Origin: Symsagittifera roscoffensis
Taxonomy: Eukaryota; Xenacoelomorpha; Acoela; Convolutidae
Assembly: GCF_963678635.1 (NCBI RefSeq)
Contig: NC_087070.1
Location: 36,211,109-36,275,108 of the forward strand
Length of the DNA stretch: 64,000 bases
Direction of reading: 5' to 3'
Below, one piece after another: positions 41,691-53,863 of the stretch. Position 1 is the first letter of the stretch; the number at the start of each line of letters is the position of its first letter. Under the pieces are notes generated by a model. The model saw nothing but the letters and a program-made list of their open reading frames with translations, did no database searches and was not told where the DNA came from. The position numbers were made by a program, and so were the translations under genes.

Positions 41691-41795
41691 GGGCAACACA
41701 ACTAGTAGAGACAGGCAACTCTGACGACAGAAGCAGGGCAACACAACTTCTAGAGATAGACAACTCTGACGATAGAAGCAGGGAAACACAACAGA
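41691..41795 (+). repeat. 45-bp tandem repeat in the copia leader
   Basis: Units start GGGCAACACAACT at 41691 and 41736 and GGGAAACACAAC at 41781. Located in the untranslated leader between PBS and gag. Nothing else is recognised in 41481-42370. Confidence 0.75.
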
Positions 41796-42370
41796 GAAGA
41801 AGAGAAGACAGTCAAAAGCACGAAGGGGCACTGAGTGAGCACAGCAGTGGAAGAAGCACTACACTATTGATAGTGAAAAAAAACTGAATCAAACTAATAA
41901 ATTACATGTTTTATTTGTAAAAGTTGCTGATTTATACTCAAATTTTGCGGAAGGATAACTTCGTTTGTACGCGGTTGCTCGAATCCGACACAAAATCAAT
42001 CCAAAGAATACATTGCAATTTTTAAAAAAAGAAACTGATACCCCAGAATAAAAAGACGAATTTCTATTTTGCTAATATATATATTACCTAATATGAAATC
42101 TGAGGAGGGACCTTAGCTTTGCTAAGTCGCTGATGTGTTATTCAGTACGCACTCTGTTAGGTTCCAAATCAGATTTTGGTAATCAAATATACTTGCATAG
42201 TTATATAAGGGGGCGATATTGATGTATATTATAAGTATGATTTTGATGTAAGAGAAAACGGGGTCATTGAACTTTACCTAGGGCAATACTTAATTTTTTG
42301 AGTTTTGGATTGAAGCTTATTTTTTGTGTGAGAATTAAGTCAAAAATAAGAACTTGGATTAGTAAAGAAA

Positions 42371-45300
42371 TGTCAAAAACTGATAGGAAAGTTTTTTCGG
42401 GAAAAGAAGAAGATTTTTCCATCTTTGAAGAGCAATTCGAGGCACGAATTTTTCACTTGAAGTTAAGGATTTTAGATGAGACAGTTGATTATAGAAATTT
42501 TATGCCAAGTTTAGGACCGAATGCAAGCAGTGATCGAAAACAAGCTGCGATAGATAAAAGAAAAGAGGTTTTTGAAGAAAAACAGTTGCATATCTGGTAC
42601 GAACTTGTGCAGGCTCTAGATAAGAAATCAGTTCTGTTTTTAAGACCTAATAAAGGCAATGGTAGCAAAGCTTGGGTTGTTTTACGGAAAAAGTTTAAGA
42701 GTTTTGAATGACCCAGGCTGCAAAAACTAATCTCCGAACTTACAACTTTGAAAAAGAATAGCAATGAAACAGTGATAGATTTTATGACTAGAGCAGGGGA
42801 GATTCAGTATAACTTAGAACAAGTGAACGAAGGAGTGAGTGAAAAAATGTTAATTTCAATTATTTTGAAAGGACTTCCAAAACAATTTGAAACTTTTTCT
42901 ACTATAGCTAAGTTTAGTAGAGATGAGAAAAGTTTAGATGAGTTAAAAAGAGATTTAGTGAATTTTGATAGCGAGAGACAAGTAATCGAAAAAGAGCATG
43001 CATTTAATAGCGAGAACAGAGTTTGTTTCAAGTGTCATTAAAGAGGACATGTGTCGAAACTGTGCAGATAAAACTTAAGCAGCAGACGAGATAGTGAAGA
43101 TAGAGCACGAGAAATTCAGTGCTATGAGTGCAAGGAGTTTGGACATATTGCAAAGTATTGCCAAGCAAAGAAAAAGTTCATTAGTAAGACTAAACAAGAA
43201 CAGCAGAATCTAGTAGCTGAAACAGAGGCTCATTTTAGTTTCCTGAGCGGAGTGTCTCCGGGCGAGGATTTAGTTGTAGACTCTGGAGCTACCAGTAATA
43301 TGATTAAGGATCGAGACATAATTGTTAGTTTAGATGAGAACTTCAAAGGATCGGTTAGCAATGCAAATTTCCGTGAATCAAAAATTTTAGGGAAAGGTGA
43401 AGTTAGATTCAGAGTGAAAGATGAGAAAGGCGAGTTTAAGATGATTGAGCTGAAGTATACTTTGTACGTTCCTGAAAACTCAAGAAATTTATGAGTGTAT
43501 CAAAAATGAAGAAAGCAGGAGCAGAAGTTGTTTTTGGTGCGAGCTCGTTTGTTCGCCAGGGAAATAGATCAATTTACCCATTAAGAGAGGAAAATGGTCT
43601 CTTTTTATGGGAAACTTTTGTAGGAAAAGACGAGTGTTATGTAGTAAGCACATTGAAACAGTGGCATTGCAGGATGGGTCATAATAACTACAAAGATTTA
43701 AGTCATTTGGAGCAACATGTTGAAAACATGAAGATTAATGACTTTAAAATTGAGAATTGTAAAACTTGTGAGTTGAATAAAGCAAAAAAGAAGCCAGTCC
43801 CGAAAACTTTTTATACCAGGGCAACCATGACACTAGAATTTGTTCACACAGATATTTTAGGTCCTATCGACCCGCTAGCAGAGGATGGACATAGATATGC
43901 TATAGGTTTTGCGGACAGTTTTTCTAGATATCTGAAAATTTATTTCATGAAGACGAGAGATGAGGCAACAGAAAAGTTGGAAAGGTTCATTGCAGACATA
44001 GGAGTCCCTCAGACTTTAGTTTCAGACGGCACAGGAGAGTACATTGGTCAAGATTTTAGGCGAGGTTGTAGGAAACAAAAAATAAGACTGGAAACGTCGG
44101 CTCCTTATACCCCTCAAGAGTACGGAAAGATAGAAAGGTTGTGGGGAACAATTACTCCAATGGCTCGCTGCATGATTTTTGATGCGAATATAAAACTTAT
44201 TGGCCTTATCCTCTTAGTATGGCTGCTAATCTCAAAAATATGTGTTTTCCTTCTGCTATAGGCAAAACACCCTACGAGTCAATGTATGAAAAAAAACCCT
44301 ATCTTAATTTTGTGAAAACTTTCGGGTGTGTAGCGTATAGTTTTGTGGAAAAACAGTTTCGCAAAAAACTAGACAAAAACTCTAGAAGTGGAATTTTTCT
44401 GGGGACATCGGAAAATAGTAAAGCTTATCTGATAGGAATTGAGAGTGAAGGAAAACTCAAAGTGCAAAAGTCTAGAAACGTTAGTTTTGACGAATCTAAG
44501 TTCTACTTTGAGAAAAAGATAGAAAGTGACGAAGGAGAAAGTGTAGGTGATGAATTATTTTTTGGAGAAGTTCTCGAAAATATACCGAAAAGTGCTAAGG
44601 AAGCTTTAGCAGACCCTGACTGAAAAGAGGCAATGAAAAAAGAGTTTGATTCATTAGAGAAAAACAAAGTTTGGGAACTAGTTAGAAATAGAGGAGAGAA
44701 GCCTATAGGCAGCAGATGGCATTTTGCTTTGAAGTACGGACCTAATGGTGAAATTTCCAGGTTTAAGGCTAGGTTTGTTGCTAAAGGTTTTAGTCAAGTT
44801 GAGGGAAGGGATTTTCACGAAACGTATTCGCCTACAGCCAAGATGTCGATCATAAGAATAGTCCTGAATTTAGCAGTTCAAAATAGGTATCAGTTGAGAC
44901 AGTTAGACGTTAAAACTGCATACTTGAATGCCACACTAGATGAGGAAATTCTTATGAAGCAACCTGAAGGGTTCGAGAAGTTTGATGAAGAAGGAAAACC
45001 TTTAGTTTGTCTTCTGAAGAAAAGTCTTTCTGGACTGAAGCAGTCCGGTAGAAACTGGCACAGGACTCTAAAAAGATATCTTGAGGAATTAGGCTTTGAA
45101 AATTCAGTTTTTGATGAGTGCTTGTTTGTTAGGAGGTTTGAGGGAGAGATAGAAGGTTTAATTTGCTTGTTGGTCGATGATATAGTGGTTTGTGGAGCAG
45201 ACAAAAATTTCTGTAGCTGGTTTGGAAGCAATATCTCTGAAAAATTTGAGATAAGCGAGATAAGTGATCTTAAATGGTTCTTAGGAATGAAAACTGATTA

Positions 45301-46117
45301 CTCAGGAAACGAAATTAGGATAAGCCAGGAGAAATATGTTGAAAAATTGATATCAAGATATAGAATGACCGAAACAAAGCCGATAATGACCACTATTGGT
45401 GAAAACGAAAAATTGACAGAAGAAGATTGACCTTTAGAAGGTAGTATAGAACAAGAAAATATGAAAAAATGTGACTATCGAGGACTTGTTGGTTGTCTTA
45501 ATTACCTAGCTTTATCAAGTAGACCCGACATTTGCTTTGCAGCAAATCTTCTAAGTTCTTGTGTGGAAAACCCAGGTGAAAAGCATTGGAAAACCGGAAA
45601 AAATTGTCTTAGATATCTGCTAGGAACAAAAAGTTTACCTTTAGTATACATGAGGGATAGGGCCTTGAATCTTGTTAGCTATTCGGATGCGGACTGGGCT
45701 GGAAATATAGACAATAGGAGAAGTACCTCAGGATATTGTTTTAAACTCAGTGACAACTCAGGTGTAATCAGTTGGTCTAGCAGACTTCAGCGTTGTGTAT
45801 CAACTTCAACAGCCGAAGCAGAACACAATGCTGTGGTCGAAACAGTAAAGGAAGGAATTCATTTACAGGGCATACTTAGCGACTTAGGCATAATTTGTAA
45901 TAGGCTTTTAGAAGTTTTCGTTGATAACCAAGCTTGTATTGCCCTTAATAAACACTCAATGAACCACGGCAAGACGAAGCATTTTGCCATAAAACTACAC
46001 TTCCCTCGAGAGTTAGTTGAACAGAAGAAGGTGACATTAACCTTTTTACCAACAGCAAACACGCCTGCAGACGCATTGACGAAAATTTTGGGAAATTGCA
46101 AAACTGCATTTTTCTGA
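42371..46117 (+). pseudogene. Copia gag-pol, interrupted
   Basis: From the ATG at 42371: Gag with stops near 42709, 43039 and 43070. Two CCHC knuckles, the second CYECKEFGHIAKYC. Protease VVDSGATSNM near 43275. A frameshift near 43494. Integrase zinc region WHCRMGH...CKTCELNK and core residues in HTDILGP, SDGTGEY and IERLWGT. A frameshift near 44220. TGA at 44621. RT with RFVAKGFSQVEG, QLDVKTAYLNA and LLVDDIVV near 45170. TGA at 45428. RNase H with YSDADWAGN, RRSTSGY and TSTAEAEHNA to 46117. The order protease-integrase-RT-RNase H defines Ty1/copia. Confidence 0.92.
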
Positions 46118-46154
46118 GACATTCTACTAGGAACCACCTAATTTGAAAGGCGGG

Positions 46155-46395
46155 GTATTGGTGATTTTTCCTAACTGAACTGGAATTGATCTTTCTTGTT
46201 CAGTTCAAACTGAAAGATCACTTCCCGATTTTTGTTAAAATTAGCTGGTGAAACATGACCTTTAGTCACTGGTTCGAGCAACTTTGTGCGGGTGATTTAC
46301 CATATATATTTGATCTGACTTGCTACCGGAATTATCACTCAAATCTTATTAATTCACTCCTTATTGATCAACCGTTTGTCGCTGCAATAACCTTG
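46155..46395 (+). repeat. Copia LTR, 3'
   Basis: Preceded by the purine-rich GAAAGGCGGGG. Aligns end to end with 41223-41463. Confidence 0.85.
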
Positions 46396-46855
46396 GTAAC
46401 TTGGTCGCCTTTCGTCCTAAGGTCTTGGGCTCGAGTCTCGGCCGAACCTTGTTTTTTCAGCATGTATGAAATTGAAATTGTTTTCGTGTAGAAATTGAAT
46501 TGTCGGACTTTCGTTTGTCTGCTGAAGTTTTGTCGGATTAAATGCCACATCACTGATTTTTTTATGCGGGAAGCAATTTTCAATATAATTGCAAATATCG
46601 TTCCTTGTAGTTTCAATGAGCATTTTAAAAACTGGTGTCTGCTCAAAAATTTACGTATTTGTGTCCGCATTCGTTAGTTTTGGTCCGTTGCAATTTTTAT
46701 GTAGAAATATTTTGCTTAGAATGAACTTTTATCGAGACGTAAGATTTTTTTCCAGGCCTAATTTTTCAATGTGTTTTCCACATGTTTTTTTTAATGTTGT
46801 GTTGTATCGCAATTTATGCGAAGCTCAGCTTTGCCTCTGCGAAAACAAAAACTAA

Positions 46856-48760
46856 TTATTAGAGACCATATTTTATATGTGTGTTGTATCTTCACGATAA
46901 ATACCTCATTAGACGTGGTACAAATTGAATTTTATTAAAATTTTTAATGAATTCTGAAGTTCACTCGTGAAAAAAATGGCATCCCTGTAAAACGGATTAA
47001 ACTATATCTGCTTTTTAAAAAAAATTTCAATGTCTCGAGAAAGATGCGTCTGAATTTTTTGCTGTTGATTTGAAAAAAAAGAATCACTGCTGTAGGTAGT
47101 CTTCAACTTCTGTATGATGCAGCTTTTAAAAAGCTTTGAATGGTATATTTTGAAATTAGGTGAAATCAATAGTGTGAACTCATTGCAGGCAGGTACTAAG
47201 ACTGCTTTTTACATTTAATTCAGCAGGGGAGATATGCATAGTGGTAAAGGGTTCACTTTAAAACCTTTACACTGTGTAATCCATCCCCTGTCATTGCAAT
47301 GAATGTGTGAGGATAAGCTCTCACTTGAATTCAAAGTTCAATTCTACCGCAGTAAAACTTGAACGTTCTTGTCACAAAAAGAGTTTCGCTGAACTTGAGT
47401 AGCAAAAAGAGCTTCGATCGACAATAAAAAACTCAGTCTGGAACATATAGAAGTGACAGAATTGGATTATGCTTGGAAAGGTTAGAAAGCTTCTCAAAAA
47501 CCCTCTACGTGTTGTAGAAATCTCAATCATCCCTTTCATGTGAGAGAGCAATTGACTTGTTAGTCATTATTTGAAAATATTTTGATTTTTTTTATACAAT
47601 TGCATTTAAAAATTCAAATTATGAAAATTTTATTATTGTTATAGTTGATGAATGACTAAGTAATGACCTAAAATGACCTAAGTAATGATAGTTTTAGCTT
47701 AATTTAATGTGCAAGCTATTTTAGTGTCCGAGGTATTTGTTTACTACTAGAAATTGATCCTTGAGATCATTTTAGGAGGGTGCAAGAAATTTTCTGGTTT
47801 CTCAGTTCTTTCTTTTCAGTTTTTGATTTTAGTTGAGTTCACGAAATTTTAACAAAAAGACTCGACTGCGCCTTAAATTTTGCGAAAAGAAGACCTAACA
47901 AACATTTCAAAGTCAAAAACTTGATTTAACTTTGCAACCAGAAATATTTGTCAAAATTGAATAACTAAATTAATTAAAAAGTTTGTTTTCAAAAGATTAT
48001 GTGAACAGATATCTTCCGTGTTTTATGATTTTTATTTCGATTTGTGAAATGTTTCCTTGCATTATTTTGAGGATGCATTTTTGCAACTTATTCAAGAAAT
48101 GCCCTCTGGACTTTTTAAAATGACGACAGTTGATTAGTCACAGAAACACAAAAATACTTGTTTGTTACCCTTAGTTGTGTATTTTTCTTTAATTATTATT
48201 GCCAGTCTAATGAATACAATATTCAACATATATCGAAGCTTTAGCATTTTAAAAAATGTATGAATACAAAATTATTTTACAAAAGATATATATTTTTAAA
48301 CAGTTAAAAATCTACTCAATAAATTCTAGTTTTAATAATCTTCAATTAATTTTTTTTTAAATTGGCCTAGCACGTTTTTTTTTGAAAAACTCTTTCACGT
48401 GTTTAGCCTTGCGATGAGCAAATGTATTGCAATCGTGAGCTGGATTTTTCCGTAAATAACTTTGTTCATAGAATGATTGAATTAATTGTCATCTCCATCT
48501 CTAGTTCCCTCAACGAACAAACAGATGAAGAACATTATGTTACGTGTAAGTTTACCAACTCCAACTTTAGTAGTTTTTTTTTAAATTTTGTTTTCTCCCG
48601 TTTTTTGTTTATTAGGCTCGAAAGGCATTGGTTGATAAATTTTCGTCTCAAAGGCATCTGTTTTAGTCGTTTTAGGAGCAAAAATATTTGATTTCATTAA
48701 TTTGAGATGTACTTGGATTTTTTGAGTTTTGGAGTTTTTCGAATAAAAACTTTTTTTTTC
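46856..48760. other. Non-coding interval
   Basis: About 1.9 kb of AT-rich DNA. The only structure seen is a stem-loop at 47236-47275 (AGTGGTAAAGG / CCTTTACACT) flanked by CAGGGGA and TCCCCTG. The 89-codon frame at 48422-48691 lacks a recognisable domain. Confidence 0.5.
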
Positions 48761-48814
48761 GGCGCAACGTGTGTCTGTTGAAGAGTTGTCGGCTGTGTTA
48801 CCGCTTTACTACAC

Positions 48815-49292
48815 AAGCAACTCTTGTGTAATAGTATGAAATCTCTTGTTTACCAACCTAAGTCGCAAATATTGTTGCATTATATTAACACAGACTTTTA
48901 TATTACAGTTAGCACTTTAGCTTCAAGGTATTATGGATTTGTAGCGTAGAGGTGGAGAAGGGGATCAGCATTAAAATAAGAGGGTTCGAACTTGTTTCAA
49001 CCTGTTTTTAATGTACTTTTTCGTATACTAGCGAAACTGCGTCCGTTCTACAATTGAGGCATGTTAATTGATGATTTATTTTTTCAAGTTGACAGGTACT
49101 GCTAATGCGTCATAATTGGCTTGCGTCACTTAGCAGTTATGTAGACTCATAATTGGCGTGCTTCTCTTCAGAAGTTTTGTAGACTTAAAGTTTTACTCAT
49201 TCAGTTTTCCCAGTATTGTTATTGGTCATATTTTGCATGTGTATGCGAAGTGCAACTTCGCCTCTGTGTAAAATTTAGTTTCGATGCTTATT
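48815..49292 (+). repeat. tRNA-headed composite repeat, family A, complete copy
   Basis: Start hairpin ACAAGCAACTCTTGT (48820-48834), CCAACCTAAGTCGCAAATAT, head 48935-49005 (TGTAGCGTAGAGGTGGAGAA; GAGGGTTCGAACTTG), ACTGCTAATGCGTCATAATT, and tail GCGAAGTGCAACTTCGCCTC at 49245-49264. Colinear with 21765-22244. Confidence 0.75.
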
Positions 49293-50028
49293 TATCATTC
49301 AATATTCTTACTTCTTGGCATATTTTCGTCAACGCAATTTTTAATCATGTTAAAGTAGGAAATTTTTAAAACATGTATTGTTTTATTTTTCTACAGCTTT
49401 ATTCTTCAGTTTTGTCGTTCACTTTGTCAAGTAGGTTTTTATTGCAAGTTTATGGCTTTTTAAAAACTTTTAAAAAATTTTGAGAAATAATTCGATTTTT
49501 TTCATTTGTCGCTTAATCTGCAAGTAGTGAGAGTCATTCGTGTCAATCACAAGTGGTTTGAAGCTGTCTTGCCTCTGCCTCTGTGTTTTAATGAAATCGT
49601 GCACGGTTGCATTGCTGAGCTTCAATGATTTTGCATCTACAACGCTATCATTAGAAAAATAGTGGTGGTCAAACTTATCCGAATTGAAGCTACTTTAGCA
49701 ATTGCGATCTCACCTTAACTGTCAATTAGGTTTTGATGATTGAACATTAAACATAAATATAATCATCGATTGAATGGAATAGTTAAAATTAGCTTGAGTC
49801 AAGTTAAACTTGATTAAAGTTAATTTCTTATGTTTTTGTCGAGCCTAGAGTCTGATCCTTAGGCTGGTAGCGCAGAGCCTAAAGAAACAACTTTGAGGAA
49901 AGATGAGTAAAAGTTTTAGAACGTTACCAAATGAACTGTTGGTTATATATAGTTCTCGCTGTCTTAGCGAGTTTTGCTGACTATAGGTTTTGCCCAAGTC
50001 AAAATATCAATTTGGATCAATTGCAAAA
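49293..50028. other. Non-coding interval
   Basis: AT-rich. Contains a short hairpin CTCGCTGTCTTAGCGAG (49957-49973). No gene. Confidence 0.5.
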
Positions 50029-50029
50029 T

Positions 50030-50566
50030 AAAACAAGACTGCTCGTATCAGGGCGAAGCCCTGAATGTTCCGACTGCCTTTAAGGTTTATGGAGCAGCAG
50101 TAAAAACATTAGAAAAATAAATGAAATAAAAAAAATGAAATTTTTTTTTCTAAAGTTTGAAATTTTTTTAATGAAAATCATCACCCCACACGCCATATAA
50201 AGTACAAAAGGATAGATTTCGCTCCTTGTAACAAATCAATTATGGCAAATAAGCTTCTTCCAATCAATTTGGAACGATTTATAAGACGGATTAAATCTCC
50301 GCTTACGCGTTAATAGCGCGAATTATATCGCGCGTTAATTGTCCCAAATTGGTCAAAATGGCCATCTTTAAACCCTCATAACTTTACGAAAAAGGATTGC
50401 AGGTAAACTATCTTTTCAAATTCAAGCTCAGGACAGCAATAGCTTACGAATGATATTTAAAAATTCCGTCAAAAGGGGCTAGTTAAAAAGTCGAAATTTG
50501 TCTGAAGAAAAAAAAAACCCACCCCGAGCACAAATATTCCGTTACTTTCGTATCGAAAGTCGGAAC
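50030..50566 (+). mobile_element. Hairpin-ended repeat, copy 1
   Basis: Begins AAACAAGACTGCTCGTA, then hairpin TCAGGGCGAAGCCCTGA, then GTTCCGACTGCC. Ends TTCCGTTACTTTCG with hairpin CTTTCGTATCGAAAG and GTCGGAAC. No ORF. A second copy follows 240 bases later in the same orientation. Confidence 0.8.
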
Positions 50567-50807
50567 AATGACTGGCAAAAAGCGCAACAAAAAATTAGAG
50601 CTCTCGCTGCACACTCCCTCCATCTAGTATTCATAGATAATTTAAGCAGCACATAAATGTTTTTTTTTGGTCAGTTTGCGGCAAATTGCCGCAGTAATAT
50701 ACAATCCCGCGCGCATCCATTTAAGATAAAATGAGAACGAAATTTCACCAATAGGATTTCCCACAAATAAAACTCAAATTGAAGAAAGTTGATCGAAATT
50801 ATACGAA

Positions 50808-51354
50808 AACAAGACTGCTCGTATCAGGGCGAAGCCCTGAACGTTCCGACTGCCTTTTAAGGTTTATGGAGCAGTAATAACATTAAAAAATTCAATGAAA
50901 TAAAACAAAAAGAAAAAAAATTTTTGTTAAAATTTGAAATTTTTGATAAAAATCATCCCCCCACACGCCATATAAAGTACAAAAGGATAGATTTCGCTCC
51001 TTGTAACAAATTAAGCTTCTAGTGGCAATTAAGCTTCGTTCAACCAATTTGGAACGATTTATAAGACGGATTAAATGACCGCTTAAGCGTTAATAGTGCG
51101 AGTTATATCGCGCGTTAATTGTCCCAAATTGGGCAAAATAGCCAAAATGGCAATCTTTAAACCTTCATAACTTTACGAAAAATAATCACAGGTGAAATAT
51201 CTTTTCAAATTTGAGCTCAGGACAACAATACCTTTCGAATGATATAAAAAAAATTCCGTCAAAAATGGCTAGTTAAAAAGTCGAAATTTGTCTGAAGAAA
51301 AAAAAACCACCCCGAGCACAAATATTCCGTTACTTTCGTATCGAAAGTCGGAAC
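50808..51354 (+). mobile_element. Hairpin-ended repeat, copy 2
   Basis: Same start, hairpin and end as 50030-50566, highly similar throughout (for example CCACACGCCATATAAAGTAC, AAATTTGTCTGAAGAAAAA). The GTTCCGACT near the left end is the reverse complement of AGTCGGAAC at the right end. Confidence 0.8.
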
Positions 51355-51359
51355 AATAA

Positions 51360-52410
51360 TCTTTAATGCGTAGATGGTATGTTAGTATTAATTGATACCT
51401 GATATTTCAGCAACAATCGACACTTGATACTGCTTTTTAGTCTGTGAATTGATACCTCAATAATGAAGTTTTGTCAAAAATGAGTCCGTGTTTGGTGAAA
51501 AGGTGCCAGAAACTATAATATTAACCATAATCTCAATTTTCGTGTTATGGAAATTTTTAGTAATTTTGAGTTTTAAGGACCTAGCTAGAATTTAAATTCA
51601 AAAGATTATTCAACGTAGACGCACAGGTTGAAATTCAGCGATCTAATGCAAAATAACTGCACAGGAAACGTAGCAATTCCATTTTCTATACAATGTTAAA
51701 CTAACGAAGATTCCCTCACCAAAATGAAACAACAAAAAAATAAGAAACAGGTATGAAGCTTATTCAAAACTAAATCCTTATTGTGAAAACTAAAAATTGA
51801 AAGAAAGGAAAACCGCCTAAATTTTTTTCTCAATATTTTGGCGTGTGATATAGAAATATCTTTTGATTACTAATACTTTATCAAGAATTTTCGGCGTTGC
51901 TGAAGCATTTTTTAGCGCTTTTTTGCTGCTATCGCTTTTTGAATTTTTAATGCTTATTTAACATTCAATTGTCTTGCTTTCATTTTTTCCTTAAATTTTT
52001 TTGGGCCAAATAAAACACAGATATGAGAATTTTGGTAAATCTAATTCTTTCGAATTGGCGGCTTTCCTCTCAATTTATGTCGGCTGGCTTGTCATGTTAT
52101 ATTACTATTTTATCGCAAGTGAATCGACGCTCCGCTTCGTCTTTGTTTGAAAATTGATTGCAAAGGTCTTTGTGCATAGAATAAAAACTGTTCACAGTTT
52201 TATCTTGAAAAGTTCTGCCAGACCCAATGTGAAAATATACTGAATGAACTTTTTATTCATCGTATAAACGTATTTTTTTTGGATGAATCCCAGTTATTTT
52301 AATGTAAGGATAACATTCTTATGATCCCTATTTTTTCTGATTTTTCTGAGTTTTGCCTTTATGAGATTCGGTGCTCGTGCTTCTTATTCTTGTTGAATGA
52401 AATACTGTAT
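51360..52410. other. Non-coding interval
   Basis: AT-rich. A diverged composite-repeat tail (GACGCTCCGCTTCGTCTTTG) lies at 52127-52146. Nothing else is recognised. Confidence 0.5.
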
Positions 52411-52414
52411 TTAA

Positions 52415-52776
52415 ACTCGCGAGCTTGCGAGCGTTAATATGTTAGTTAGAACCTTCTTTTTTCTAACTTAACTCGCCAATAAAAGTTTCCCGTAAAAGTG
52501 TTCATTTGGTAGCACTTTTGCTATAATCACGATCTGTTGCATTGGAAGTTTCTTAGCATTTGTTCTCTGCGTTATTTGAAGCTAGTGTTTGTTATTGATT
52601 AAGCATCCGTGGCTGAGTGGTTAGGAGGTCATAATCTCTAGGTTGCAGATCCAATTCGAGCCGTAAGCCGAAATTTTACTAATTCGAGGCTTATTTCTAC
52701 TTTTCTTATTGCACTTTACAGAGCTGCTTTTTTTGTGGTCAGTCTAGTGTTTGCGAAGCGCAGCTTTGCTTCAGTG
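52415..52776 (+). repeat. tRNA-headed composite repeat, family B, copy 2
   Basis: Start hairpin CTCGCGAGCTTGCGAG (52418-52433), CTAACTTAACTCGCCAATAA, head 52605-52665 with GTGGCTGAGTGGTTAGG and TCATAATC, then ACTAATTCGAGGCTTATTTC and tail GCGAAGCGCAGCTTTGCTTC (52753-52772). Colinear with 18905-19275. Confidence 0.7.
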
Positions 52777-53523
52777 TTGTTTTTTTCCTTCATCACTGTA
52801 TTAACCAATTCTATTCAAGCAACCTCTTCGTTTTCATTTTTTCACTCAACCACTTTTTTCCGACCTAACCAAAGAAACGGTAAACACGCCGCTTTTACTG
52901 AATAAAATTGGCTCCAAAAATGAATTTTAGTGAAACGAGGCCAAAAATTCTGTTGCTGGATTTTTGGAGCGCGCTCGCTTGCTCAAATTGATCATGTCGA
53001 AACATTTTTAGCTCAATCACAAAATGAGGAACCCCTTGGACTGTAAGAGGTCCGAAATCCTGTAGCACTGTTTGCCCGCACTCTTTTCTAAAAACCCCAA
53101 TTAGCTCGTATGTTCTGTTGCTGTTGTGGATAGAAGTTTTTTTTACTCACACAACAAGTTGTTTTCTTCAAAATGATGCCAAAACTGAAACTAGTTTTGT
53201 ATTTTTGCGAGGTTGATTGTTGATTTGGTTGATTTTGAATATTGCAAAGATTTGGCAATCAAACTAGGCCATTAAATGTTCAATAGGTGAAACTTCAGGA
53301 TTCAAATATTTGACCGAAGCTTTGTTGTACATAGTTTTGCAATGAAGAATCAACCATGTTGACGGTAAGTCTTCAATAAGAATAAATTTGACATCTTTCT
53401 TCGCTATTTTGTACCTATAGATGTCTAAATTGTTCACTCATTCATTGCTGGCTTAGTTATTTATTATCATATATTAAACTAAGCAGTGTTTGAAGATCTA
53501 TAAAGTGAGCTTTGGAAGTTCTG
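52777..53523. other. Region upstream of the third gene
   Basis: AT-rich. A possible small upstream exon ends at a strong donor, ACG|GTAAGT near 53365, preceded by ATGTTG. I cannot place an acceptor joining it to the exon at 53524. Confidence 0.35.
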
Positions 53524-53863
53524 ATGGCAGATTTTATAGAAGACAACTCGGTTTCGATCGATTCGGAAGAATCTACACCGCAAAAAGGAATCGCAGTTCC
53601 CGTTTCTTCCGATTATGAGTCACAGGCCGCCGGAAGTTCCGAGTCCAGCGGTTCCAGTTTTGAACCGAGGTCGGAAAACGAAAACCAAATTGGGCGGGAG
53701 ACTCCCGAAAGCGAGGACACTTCGCGAAACTATTCGGCGTCTCCGACAAACGAAGAGATGGGGGGAATAAGATCTGAAGACTACGAGAACCGATCCGAGA
53801 CTCTTGTGGAGCCGACTGTCGACGAACAGCTAGAAGATTCTACAGAAAGTATCTCAGTTCAAG
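53524..53863 (+). CDS. Third gene, exon 1
   Basis: ATG at 53524. Low-complexity acidic sequence (SSDYESQAAGSSESSGSSFE). The donor GTACCC at 53864 keeps phase with exon 2. Reading on without splicing reaches a stop at about 53935. Confidence 0.6.

Larger units (their letters stand above)
41223..46395 (+). mobile_element. Ty1/copia retrotransposon (degenerate)
   Basis: Two 241-base LTRs (41223-41463, 46155-46395) differ at about a dozen sites, mostly transitions, so it is much older than the gypsy copy. It has an initiator-tRNA anticodon-arm primer site, gag, protease, integrase, RT and RNase H in copia order (integrase before RT), and a purine-rich tract. Several stops and two frameshifts. 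Probable 5-bp target duplication GTAAC, with some uncertainty over the exact LTR start. Confidence 0.9.
41080..46845 (+). repeat. tRNA-headed composite repeat split by a copia element
   Basis: The left part 41080-41222 has the start hairpin CTTGCGAGAGCAAG and A-box-like TTGGCCGAGAGGTAAC. The right part 46396-46845 has the B-box GGGCTCGAGTCTCGG, then AATTGTCGGACTTTCGTTTG and the tail GCGAAGCTCAGCTTTGCCTC (46819-46838). GGTAACTTG occurs on both sides of the copia element, which inserted inside the tRNA-like head. Confidence 0.7.

Noticed and set aside
42709..45430. TGA read as tryptophan in the copia element
   Set aside because: One TGA (44621) sits where related proteins have Trp, but TAA stops and frameshifts are also present and host genes use TGG normally, so ordinary decay explains it.
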